A stretch of 64,000 bases of DNA. Origin: Arcticibacterium luteifluviistationis. GTDB lineage: Bacteria > Bacteroidota > Bacteroidia > Cytophagales > Spirosomataceae. Each line of letters starts with the position of its first letter. Position 1 is the stretch's first letter. The position numbers and the translations under genes are program-made. Of the stretch, positions 7,795 to 15,365 are shown in pieces. The notes below the pieces were generated by a model, which did not search any database, had not been told where the DNA came from, and worked only from the letters and a program-made list of their open reading frames with translations. The stretch lies in NCBI RefSeq assembly GCF_003258705.1, contig NZ_CP029480.1, positions 1,116,001-1,180,000 of the forward strand. The letters are read 5' to 3'.

Positions 7795-8187
7795 TTACTC
7801 TACCCCAACTATCTCTTCCAGCACCAAAAACGCCCTATCTTCACCAGGTATCTTCTTTCTTTCAAAACTTCCCTTATAATACAAAAGGTTAGGAAAAGTA
7901 GGGTTTAAGTTATAGTCGTTAAAGTTTTTATGAAGGTCTTCCTTAATAATTTTAGCGAAAAATAACTCATCATACAATACCCCATCTATAGTCACTGTAT
8001 CAGAATCATTAAAAAACTCACTATGCCTAGTTGATAGTTTACTAAACAAATGATAATTTTCTTGAGCCTCTCTTAAGTAAAAACATGAGACTGAACCATC
8101 CCTATTCGGTTTCTTTTCTCTAAGGCCAAAACCATTACAACTTGCGAATGAAACAAGTATCAAACCATATAGAATAGTATTTCTCAT
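7795..8187 (-). CDS. Hypothetical lipoprotein
   Basis: A 130-aa protein with a lipoprotein signal (lipobox FASC at about residues 13-16), then a mixed polar domain without any motif I recognise. Its ATG overlaps the stop of an upstream reading frame (TAATG at 8185-8189 on the minus strand), the arrangement of a translationally coupled second gene. The upstream frame is now only a truncated T9SS C-terminal domain (8187-8341), so this gene has probably lost its original promoter and coupling partner. It may be expressed weakly or not at all. Confidence 0.65.
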   Translation of the reverse strand: MRNTILYGLILVSFASCNGFGLREKKPNRDGSVSCFYLREAQENYHLFSKLSTRHSEFFNDSDTVTIDGVLYDELFFAKIIKEDLHKNFNDYNLNPTFPNLLYYKGSFERKKIPGEDRAFLVLEEIVGVE

Positions 8188-8341
8188 TATTCAATAATTA
8201 AGTGATGTGAATCTTTAGCATCGGCATAAGCTATCTCTAAAACATATTTTCCTTTAGGTATTTTTTGTAACGATATGTCGAAAGAATTATTTTCAAACTG
8301 AGAAGTTGAAAATTTTGAGGTTTTCGAATAATAAACTCGCT
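8187..8341 (-). pseudogene. Truncated C-terminal domain of a T9SS-type secreted protein
   Basis: On the minus strand the frame is open from about 8357 down to a TAA at 8187-8189 and encodes a tail containing FDISLQKIPKGKYVLEIAYA and ending HHLIIE. This resembles the last strands of a type A T9SS sorting domain (pattern: strand, L..IP.G.Y.L.I, short strand, LIIE). It contains no ATG, GTG or TTG, and an in-frame stop occurs at 8358-8360 inside the adjoining hairpin element. The body of the gene is therefore missing and the remnant begins exactly at the palindromic repeat. The stop overlaps the next gene's ATG, so the lost gene was once translationally coupled to the lipoprotein gene. Confidence 0.6.
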
Positions 8342-8472
8342 CTGCTAAGCTTCTAGTTTAGCAGGGGTGTTAATCAACCTCTGGCTGATTTGCTTTAATT
8401 CATATATCAAAACAATGTTTGTCACAAGCCAGAGGCCTGCAAACAATCCTTCGAAGCCTGTAGCTTCGAAGG
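8342..8472. repeat. Palindrome-mosaic repeat, copy 2
   Basis: Modules in order: CTGCTAA (8342-8348)/TTAGCAG (8358-8364); CCTCTGGCT (8378-8386)/AGCCAGAGG (8427-8435); CCTTCGAAGC (8448-8457)/GCTTCGAAGG (8463-8472), all perfect. The last two modules match copy 1 in order, sequence and spacing, while the inner loop of the middle one differs. This copy borders the broken T9SS remnant. Confidence 0.85.
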
Positions 8473-8495
8473 GCTCAGATTTGAGACGCAACCTC

Positions 8496-8972
8496 TTAAT
8501 TGATTAATATTTTTCGCCACTTATCCGTTTCAGCAAATTCTTTTATAATTTGATTTCGTTTTGATAATAAATCCTTCATATAATTTTCAAGAAATAGCAT
8601 ATCAGCTAATTTCCCAAAAACACCAAAAGGAGATGAATACTCAAATACGTCAATCATCAGAGTACCATTTTCAATATCAGAAAAGTGATGTTCATGTCTA
8701 AATTCTGAAAAAACACCTTCTTGCATTTCATCTACAAAATAATTAGGTCGGTCAAACTCCGTAATTTTTGAAGTTAGATTTTGATAGATTCCGAAGTGTT
8801 TTGCTCGCCAAGTGACACTTTCATCTATACCTATCAATCCACTCGTTTTACCAGCAATTGCTTGTTCATTGGTATGTTCCGTAGAAATTTTATGTAAATC
8901 AATACTCCGAGAAAGGTCAAAAACTATTTCCCTATCAGCTGTAATAACTGTTCTAAGTTCGATTCTAGGCAT
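8496..8972 (-). CDS. SRPBCC (START-like) family protein
   Basis: A 158-aa cytoplasmic protein of the SRPBCC fold, the helix-grip hydrophobic-ligand domain also found in polyketide cyclases and cell-division-inhibitor-like proteins. Recognisable features are the N-terminal strand and helix IELRTVITADREIVFDLSRSID, the central ITEFDRPNYFVDEMQEGVFSEF strands, and a C-terminal long helix LADMLFLENYMKDLLSKRN closing the cavity. The ligand is unknown. Stand-alone gene; its 3' end is 24 bp from repeat copy 2. Confidence 0.8.
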   Translation of the reverse strand: MPRIELRTVITADREIVFDLSRSIDLHKISTEHTNEQAIAGKTSGLIGIDESVTWRAKHFGIYQNLTSKITEFDRPNYFVDEMQEGVFSEFRHEHHFSDIENGTLMIDVFEYSSPFGVFGKLADMLFLENYMKDLLSKRNQIIKEFAETDKWRKILIN

Positions 8973-9252
8973 TTTTTACTCGAAAGATATCTACTAATAT
9001 AGTAAATCCTCTGTGCTACAGAATTGCATTTGTACTAATAAAGAAGACCATTTTGTGGAATAAAAACAAGAGCAAAATTCAGGATTGCCCTAAAACAGAA
9101 CACGCAGCCCCAAACCTGGAGCTGCATGTCGCAATTACACTTCATCAACAAACTAAAAACCAAATAATATTTTTAGTAGTACAAATCTATAAAAGTTTAG
9201 ACGAAAAACTAAACGTTTGCAAAACAAGATTATTAAATGGTATAATAGTACT

Positions 9253-12200
9253 TTAAATTGACTTCACGTTTTGCTCATTAACCTTCTTTTCTGACAATGC
9301 AGAAGGGCTATTGAACAGTAAATCTTCTCCAGAACCTGTTTTTGGAAAGGCCATTACCTCTCTAATCGAGTTTCTCTTCTCTAAAATCATCATCAACCTG
9401 TCTATTCCCCAGGCTATTCCTCCGTGTGGCGGTGCTCCATAATGAAACGCCGTGTACATCTGCCCCACACTTTTCATCATATCTTCTTTGCCGTAACCCA
9501 TATTTTTATAGGTTGCTTCCAGTATTTCGGCTTTGTGAGCTCTTACAGAACCTCCACCTATTTCATAACCATTAAGCACCATGTCATACTGCTGAGCTAT
9601 AATATCACCTACATTTTCACCACTCATGTGCTTATCTAGGTCTTCTATTTTCGGCATAGAGAACGGATTATGCGTGAATGTCCATCTTCCTTCGTCTGTT
9701 TTTTCAAAGAAAGGGAAATCAATAACCCAAGCTGGGTGCAGCTCCTTAGGTTTTATCAATCTTAGCAATTGACCCAACTCCTGCCTTACAGCATCTAAAG
9801 CGGTGTTGGCCGTTTTATAGTCTGCTGCCGAGAAGAAAACAATATCTCCTACTTGAGCATTGGTAGCCTTGATAATATTGGCACAAACATCTTCACCCAA
9901 AAATTTGATAATAGGCGACTGTAAATCATTCTCATTGACAATGATATAGGCCAATCCACCTAAACCGTGACTTTGAGCGGTAGCGGTCAGCTTCTCTATT
10001 TGTCCTTTTGAAAGCCTAGTTTTCTGGAACTCTGCTCCTACTTTAATACATTTTACTATTCCGCCATCTTCTATTGGTTTGGCGAAAACCTGAAACTCTG
10101 TCTCTTTAACTATGTTGGTAATATCCTGCATCTCCAGCCCAAATCTAAGGTCCGGTCTGTCGCAGCCATATTTGTCCATAGACTCTTTATAAGTCAGTAC
10201 TTTAAACGGATGCAGTTTCCATTTTTTGCCATACACCTTATGAACTACTTCATTAAAAAGCTTGGTGTTGATGTCAATCACGTCTTGCATGCTCACATAA
10301 GCCATCTCAATGTCGAGTTGGGTAAACTCAGGCTGTCTGTCGCCACGCGAATCCTCATCTCTAAAACATCTAGCTATTTGGAAGTATTTCTCAAAACCAC
10401 CCACCATCAGCATCTGCTTAAACTGCTGTGGAGCTTGTGGAAGTGTATAAAACTTACCTGCAAACTTACGGCTAGGCACTATAAATTCTCTTGCACCTTC
10501 GTCTGTACCTGCGGTCAATATTGGGGTTTCTACCTCTATAAAGTCCTCTGTATCCAGTACATCTCTTATCAGTTTTATAACCCTATGACGGTTAATTATA
10601 GCCTGACGAGCTTCGGCACTTCTATGGTCTAAGTATTTATATTTGAAACGAACGTTTTCACCAGTTTTGGCGGCACGCTTAATTTCAAAAGGCAATGTGC
10701 TTGCGGCGTTTAAAACTTCCACTTTAGAAGCATTTAACTCTAAAGTTCCTGTTCGAATTCCTGCGTTAAAATCGTCTTCTTGTCTTTTGATAACCGAACC
10801 CGTCACCATGATAACAGATTCTGGTTTTAGCTTCGCAAACAAATCAATTTGTTCTATATTTTCTCTGTCCAGTCTTACCTGCATCACCTCATAAGAGTTG
10901 TCTCTTAAGTCAATAAAAACAAGCTCGCCGTGGTCTCTCACACTAGCTACCCAGCCAGAAAGTGTTACTTCTTGGTCAAGCGACTCTTCCGATACTTCCG
11001 TAATTTGATGCGTTCTGTATCTATCTTTTACTACTATATCGGTAAATCTGACATCTTCCTCTAAGTCCGTAGCTTTTTGACGGTTAGCCGTAGTTTTAGC
11101 CTCTTTTGCAGAAGCTTCACTGGCTACCTTTTCAGCATTCAGTTGTGTCAGAATCATTTCACGAACCACTTTACCGTTCGCTCCTTTTCCTACCACCTGC
11201 AGTACTTTCCCTACTAAAATACCCGCTTTACCCTGGTTTCCAGCTTTTATCTCATCTGCTGTTCCTTGGTTTTCTTTTATTACCGTTTCAATGGTTTCAG
11301 CAAGTGTATCGTCAGAAATGCTGTTTTCCGTGAAATACTTTTTATAATCAAAACTTGCGTTTTGAAGCAATTCTTTAATAGCATTTTGAAGCAAAATCTG
11401 CGTTATACTACCAGATTGCAAAGCACCAAAAATATTGACTAAGTCAGCGGAATTTTCAATGACCGCATATTCCTCTGTTTTCAGATTGTTCAAAAGCGTT
11501 TTAGCCACAAAAGCCGTATCATTAAGCTCTTTATTAATAGCTGTAAACATATCTGACCTTAAAGAATCAGAAGTAAAGAATTTGGCATCTTGAGGCCTAA
11601 CACCACCATTTATCAATGTGCTCTCAATAGCAAAAGGAAGAAGCGTTTCGTCTACTTGCGTTTCTGCCACTTCCGTTTCAATATTCACAAAAGGAATATC
11701 TGGCTCCAAAGCATAACGATAATCTGCCGCAAATTCCTTCTTACGCATCACCTTAGTTTGCTTAAGGTCTGCATCCCAAAGTACCGTGGTTTGGTCTGGT
11801 CTAAACTCCTTGTGATCTTGATAATAAGCAAGCTGTTTTGTAACCTCCTCCACAAGAGCCTCCACCATAAACTTAAATGAGTTTAGGTTTTTGATCTCTG
11901 TTCTTGGGTTTAAAACATCTGTACCAATTTTTCTTAAAGAAACCGATACATCAGACTTAAACTCTCCCTTTTCAAGGTTAGCATCTGAAATACCTAAGTT
12001 CTGCACTATTCGCTGTACATACTGAGCATACGTAGCAGCGTCTTTTAATGTTTTTATACATGGCGTGGTTACCACTTCTATAAGCGGCACTCCACATTTA
12101 TTGAAATCAACCAGCGTTTGCTTTCGCTCATGCACCAGTTTAGCGGCATCTTCTTCTAAATGAACCTGCTCTAGCTGCACAGAAAACGTGGTTCCATTAT

Positions 12201-12558
12201 CTCTATAACAGTTTATTTCACCATCAGGAATGATAGGTTTTTGAAACTGTGTTAACTGAAAATTCTTTGGATTATCAGGATATTCGTAGTGTTTTCTATC
12301 CCAGCATATCACGCTATTTGAAAAAGTAGAATTCACTGCCTTTCCGAAGATGATAGCCTTTCTGATTGCCTCACTATTTATAGCTGGCAAAACGCCCATT
12401 TGTCCCGTACAAACAGAACAAATATTAGAATTAGGCTCTTCTGCCTCCGTATTTGGACAGGCACAAAAAAGCTTACTCTTAGTATTGAGTCTTATGTGAG
12501 TTTCTAAGCCAATAACTACCTCAAGGCCGTGTTGCTCTAATTGTTTTTCTAAATCCAT
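9253..12558 (-). CDS. gatB/aspS: Fused Asp/Glu-tRNA amidotransferase subunit B and aspartyl-tRNA synthetase
   Basis: A single 1101-aa frame joins two enzymes of one pathway. Residues 1-477 are GatB: zinc Cys 32, 34, 47 and 50, the kinase cradle (EDAAKLVHERKQTLVDFNKCG, KSDVSVSLR) and the YqeY-like tail. A charged linker (about 478-512) leads to a bacterial-type AspRS: anticodon-binding OB fold (about 530-615), class II motif 1 (about 673-696), motif 2 FRDEDSRGDRQPEFTQLDIE, the GAD insertion (about 800-930) and motif 3 GGIAWGIDRLMMIL. The AspRS would make Asp-tRNA(Asn) and GatB would help amidate it to Asn-tRNA(Asn). RDHG at 541-544 carries His where Pseudomonas non-discriminating AspRS has its key His31, which fits mischarging of tRNA(Asn). 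The usual QSPQ loop reads QAPQ. It is the last gene of the gatC-gatA-gatB::aspS operon, 5 bp after gatA. Confidence 0.96.
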   Translation of the reverse strand: MDLEKQLEQHGLEVVIGLETHIRLNTKSKLFCACPNTEAEEPNSNICSVCTGQMGVLPAINSEAIRKAIIFGKAVNSTFSNSVICWDRKHYEYPDNPKNFQLTQFQKPIIPDGEINCYRDNGTTFSVQLEQVHLEEDAAKLVHERKQTLVDFNKCGVPLIEVVTTPCIKTLKDAATYAQYVQRIVQNLGISDANLEKGEFKSDVSVSLRKIGTDVLNPRTEIKNLNSFKFMVEALVEEVTKQLAYYQDHKEFRPDQTTVLWDADLKQTKVMRKKEFAADYRYALEPDIPFVNIETEVAETQVDETLLPFAIESTLINGGVRPQDAKFFTSDSLRSDMFTAINKELNDTAFVAKTLLNNLKTEEYAVIENSADLVNIFGALQSGSITQILLQNAIKELLQNASFDYKKYFTENSISDDTLAETIETVIKENQGTADEIKAGNQGKAGILVGKVLQVVGKGANGKVVREMILTQLNAEKVASEASAKEAKTTANRQKATDLEEDVRFTDIVVKDRYRTHQITEVSEESLDQEVTLSGWVASVRDHGELVFIDLRDNSYEVMQVRLDRENIEQIDLFAKLKPESVIMVTGSVIKRQEDDFNAGIRTGTLELNASKVEVLNAASTLPFEIKRAAKTGENVRFKYKYLDHRSAEARQAIINRHRVIKLIRDVLDTEDFIEVETPILTAGTDEGAREFIVPSRKFAGKFYTLPQAPQQFKQMLMVGGFEKYFQIARCFRDEDSRGDRQPEFTQLDIEMAYVSMQDVIDINTKLFNEVVHKVYGKKWKLHPFKVLTYKESMDKYGCDRPDLRFGLEMQDITNIVKETEFQVFAKPIEDGGIVKCIKVGAEFQKTRLSKGQIEKLTATAQSHGLGGLAYIIVNENDLQSPIIKFLGEDVCANIIKATNAQVGDIVFFSAADYKTANTALDAVRQELGQLLRLIKPKELHPAWVIDFPFFEKTDEGRWTFTHNPFSMPKIEDLDKHMSGENVGDIIAQQYDMVLNGYEIGGGSVRAHKAEILEATYKNMGYGKEDMMKSVGQMYTAFHYGAPPHGGIAWGIDRLMMILEKRNSIREVMAFPKTGSGEDLLFNSPSALSEKKVNEQNVKSI

Positions 12559-12563
12559 CCTTT

Positions 12564-13973
12564 TTAGGCTTCAATGCTGTTTAAAAAATTGGCGAACTGA
12601 AGAATGCTATCTTCTCCACTTTTGTTTGCAGTTATTTGCAAACCTGTCTCTGTTCCTTGCGGAGCTGTAAGCGTAGGCAATCCTCCCAAACTAAACCCTA
12701 CCGTATATGCATCAGAAAGATACATAGCTAATGGGTCTTTTAAGTTTTCACCAATAAGCGGAGTCGGTTGTGGTGTAACAGGAGATAAAACGATGTCTAC
12801 CGTTTCAAAGTCAGACGAAAACTTATCGGAGATTTCATTTCTCAAAGCTCTTGCTTTAAGATAAATCGCTTCTGAATGCCCTGTAGACAATACCTGATTC
12901 CCTCCTACTATTCTTCGTTTGGTCTCTTCCGTAAAATTGTCAGAACGAGTCTGAGCATATATTTCTTTCAGATTCTTTCCTTCTTTTCTATCGCCGTAGT
13001 TGGTACCATCTAACCTTGCCAAGTTTGAGGCAGTTTCTGCCATGGCTAAAGTATAATAGGTAGACACTAGCGTATCACTCTCATAAAAATCAAGTTCCGT
13101 TACCGACACACCTAAGGCCTTAAGCTTAGTCATTAAGCTCAAAAAGTCTTTCTTAATGTTGGGGTGAATAGCTTCCGTTTCAATGAAGTTTTTATAGTAC
13201 CCCACTTTTAGCGTTTTAGCCTTATCTGTATCTTCTACAACCTCTTTTGAAACTGGCGTAGATTCAATAGTGGTTTGGTCGTGGTAATCTTGACCACTCA
13301 GTGTATTTAAGATAATGCGTATATCTTCCAAGCTTTTGGCAATGGGCCCAACCACGTCTGTAGAAGAGGCATAAGCCATCAAACCATAACGAGATATACG
13401 TCCGTAGGTCGGCTTTAAACCGTATACTTTATTATAACCTGCTGGTTGGCGAATAGAGCCTCCCGTATCTCCACCTATTGAGAATGCTGTATAATTTTTT
13501 GCTACGTTTACGGCACTTCCACCACTAGATCCACCTGCTACTTTGTTTTCGTCCAAAGCATTTTTGGCAGAGCCAAAAACAGTATTCTCTGTACTACTTC
13601 CGTGTCCAAAGCTGTCGCAGTTTTCTTTGACAATAGGAATAGCTCCTGCGTCAATCAACTTTTGAATAGCTGTGGCGGTGTATGGCGATATGTATTTTTT
13701 CAGAAAATCAGAACTTGCCGAAGCAGGCTCACCTTGCAAAAGGTACACATCTTTCAATCCGAAAGGTATTCCTTCTAAAAGGCCTATACTTTCTCCTTTA
13801 TTGATTTTGGCATCTACCAGAGCGGCCTTTTCTAAGGCTTTTTCTGTTAAAACAAAATTTGCCGAATTATTGGTACTGGCAGCTAGACTGTCCAATTTCC
13901 CTTGCACTAACTCTTGACAAGTGATTTCCTTGTTCAAAAGGGCATTGTGTAGTTTTAAAATTTCCGACTCCAT
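12564..13973 (-). CDS. gatA: Asp/Glu-tRNA amidotransferase subunit A (glutaminase)
   Basis: Amidase-signature enzyme that releases ammonia from Gln or Asn and feeds it to GatB for amidation of Asp-tRNA(Asn) or Glu-tRNA(Gln). The catalytic triad is intact: Lys74 in FGLKDV, cis-Ser149 in VAGGSSGGS and nucleophile Ser173 in DTGGSIRQPA. Each is offset by the same five residues from the staphylococcal enzyme as I remember it. Length 469 aa is normal. It lies 2 bp downstream of gatC and 5 bp upstream of gatB::aspS, so the three form a tight operon. Confidence 0.97.
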   Translation of the reverse strand: MESEILKLHNALLNKEITCQELVQGKLDSLAASTNNSANFVLTEKALEKAALVDAKINKGESIGLLEGIPFGLKDVYLLQGEPASASSDFLKKYISPYTATAIQKLIDAGAIPIVKENCDSFGHGSSTENTVFGSAKNALDENKVAGGSSGGSAVNVAKNYTAFSIGGDTGGSIRQPAGYNKVYGLKPTYGRISRYGLMAYASSTDVVGPIAKSLEDIRIILNTLSGQDYHDQTTIESTPVSKEVVEDTDKAKTLKVGYYKNFIETEAIHPNIKKDFLSLMTKLKALGVSVTELDFYESDTLVSTYYTLAMAETASNLARLDGTNYGDRKEGKNLKEIYAQTRSDNFTEETKRRIVGGNQVLSTGHSEAIYLKARALRNEISDKFSSDFETVDIVLSPVTPQPTPLIGENLKDPLAMYLSDAYTVGFSLGGLPTLTAPQGTETGLQITANKSGEDSILQFANFLNSIEA

Positions 13974-13975
13974 AA

Positions 13976-14236
13976 TTATTCCTCTATCACTTTAGAAACT
14001 ACTAAATAACCGTTCTTCTCTATTGGGAAATTAGCCTTGATTAAGTTCTTCTCAATCTCAGAACTTTCAATTACTGTATCAGGCCTAAGCTTGTCTAAAT
14101 TGACCGCCGACACGCCTTTGGTATTATCTAAAGTAGCATTTGCACCTTTGATAACCTCAAATAGTTTCTCTACGGCCTCCGAAGACTCGGCACCTTTTAT
14201 ACTGGATAGCACTTCCAGTGTCATTGTTTTACTCAT
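13976..14236 (-). CDS. gatC: Asp/Glu-tRNA amidotransferase subunit C
   Basis: An 86-aa protein, slightly short for GatC, which wraps around the GatA-GatB interface and stabilises the complex. The first residues (MSKTMTLEVLSSIKGAESSE) are poorly conserved, but the C-terminal half LDKLRPDTVIESSEIEKNLI and the end FPIEKNGYLVVSKVIEE match the family (pattern LR.D.v..S......l..aP....g.f.VP.vi). First gene of the operon, followed 2 bp later by gatA. Its position makes the assignment firm despite weak N-terminal similarity. Confidence 0.9.
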   Translation of the reverse strand: MSKTMTLEVLSSIKGAESSEAVEKLFEVIKGANATLDNTKGVSAVNLDKLRPDTVIESSEIEKNLIKANFPIEKNGYLVVSKVIEE

Positions 14237-14323
14237 TGCTAATCAAGCAGTTTCGGCAATTTTATTGCCTTTCTAAATTTCCTTTAAACCTTTGTTTTCG
14301 AACCTAGGTTTCCAAACAAGCCA

Positions 14324-14331
14324 CAAAGGTA
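14324..14331 (-). promoter_or_regulatory. Putative -7 box of the gatCAB-aspS operon
   Basis: On the minus strand TACCTTTG matches the Bacteroidota -7 consensus TAnnTTTG exactly, 88 bp upstream of the gatC ATG. No good -33 TTG was found at the expected spacing. Confidence 0.45.
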
Positions 14332-14429
14332 AAAAAGTACAAGGGAATTAGCATATAAAATCCGTTTTGAGATAGGTATTAGAAAAAATATGCTCATCGT
14401 TATTTGAAATTATCAACTAATATTTGAAG

Positions 14430-14437
14430 TATATTTG
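14430..14437 (+). promoter_or_regulatory. Putative promoter of the DUF1460 gene
   Basis: TATATTTG (14430-14437) matches TAnnTTTG. A TTTG at 14403-14406 is 23 bp upstream and can serve as -33 box. The TTG start codon of the gene is about 52 bp downstream. Confidence 0.45.
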
Positions 14438-14489
14438 CACAATATTTCGTTGACTTTCCTTTTAATAAATTAACAACAAATCGTTTCAA

Positions 14490-15326
14490 TTGAAAACAAC
14501 AAACACCTTCGTTCTTTTCCTATGTCTTTTCATAGGTAAAACAGCTTTCTCTCAGTCATCAGATGACAAATTAATAAGAGACTTTACCACTAATCTTACG
14601 TCCGAAACAAGAGGAGATAAGATGATAGAAATTGGAAAGAAATTCCTTGGCCGCCCATATATTGGCAGTACCCTTGAAGCTCCTAAAGAAGCCTTAATTT
14701 GTAGGCTAGATGGCTTCGACTGCTATACTTTTGTAGAAACTATGCTAGCCATGGTCTTAACATCGGAATATGATGATGCTGGTTTAGACAACCTAAAAGA
14801 AGAAATCCAATACTTAAGATATAGAGATGGCGAGATAGATGGCTATGCATCTAGAGTTCATTACTTTTTTGAGTGGGCAAAATTGGCGGAGAAAAATGGC
14901 GTTGTTACCGACTTAACACCAGAGTTAGGAGAAGCCGCACCTAAGCCAATCAACTTTATGAGTACCCACCGCCAATACTATCCTGCTTTTAAAACAAATG
15001 ATGCCATTTGGAATCAAATAAAAAGTATGGAAAAGGTGGTTAGTAGATATGAATTCCATGAAATCAAAAAAGAAAACCTTGCTGATGTGGCAGAAGGAAT
15101 TCAAAATGGTGACATTATAGCTTTCACTTCTACCCTTGGTGGGCTTGATGTAAACCATGAAGGCCTTGCCTACTGGAAAGGTGACCAACTTCATTTTATG
15201 CATGCTTCTACCGAAGAGAAAAAAGTAGTTATCTCAGACGAAACATTACAAGCATACCTTAATAGAATCAAAAAGCATTCAGGCCTAATGGTTTTGAGAG
15301 TGAATGAAGATAATAGTGGTTTGTAA
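14490..15326 (+). CDS. DUF1460 (N-acetylmuramoyl-L-alanine amidase-like) exported protein
   Basis: A 278-aa protein with a Sec signal peptide (cleavage near AFSQ) and a DUF1460 domain, an NlpC/P60-like Cys peptidase/amidase fold linked to peptidoglycan turnover or recycling. The likely nucleophile Cys78 is in the conserved GFDCYTFVET, and a candidate catalytic His is His223 in DVNHEGLAYW. The start is TTG (14490-14492): no upstream ATG exists and the signal peptide begins right there. A -7 box at 14430 fits. The stop region lies within an inverted repeat that reaches the pepP start. Confidence 0.88.
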   Translation: MKTTNTFVLFLCLFIGKTAFSQSSDDKLIRDFTTNLTSETRGDKMIEIGKKFLGRPYIGSTLEAPKEALICRLDGFDCYTFVETMLAMVLTSEYDDAGLDNLKEEIQYLRYRDGEIDGYASRVHYFFEWAKLAEKNGVVTDLTPELGEAAPKPINFMSTHRQYYPAFKTNDAIWNQIKSMEKVVSRYEFHEIKKENLADVAEGIQNGDIIAFTSTLGGLDVNHEGLAYWKGDQLHFMHASTEEKKVVISDETLQAYLNRIKKHSGLMVLRVNEDNSGL

Positions 15327-15363
15327 TTCTTACCTTACAATCGAATTAACAGAGAACCACTAT
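15313..15363. repeat. Inverted repeat spanning the DUF1460-pepP junction
   Basis: ATAGTGGTT (15313-15321) and AACCACTAT (15355-15363) are perfect 9-bp arms. Inside, TTGTAA and TTACAA form a second stem. The structure covers the end of one gene and reaches 2 bp before the next ATG, with no T-run, so it may influence pepP translation initiation or mRNA processing. Confidence 0.6.
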
Positions 15364-15365
15364 TC

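Noticed and set aside
9104-9125. Hairpin GCAGCCCC/GGAGCTGC as terminator of gatB::aspS
   Set aside because: 128 nt past the stop, one mismatch on the plus strand, no clean T-run; too weak to annotate. A 6-bp hairpin at 9195-9214 is equally weak.
9053-9256. 67-codon plus-strand frame after the SRPBCC gene
   Set aside because: TTG start, no recognisable sequence, runs into the gatB::aspS 3' end; nothing supports it.
10210-10632. Long plus-strand frame opposite gatB::aspS
   Set aside because: Shadow of the strongly supported synthetase gene on the other strand; no own signals.
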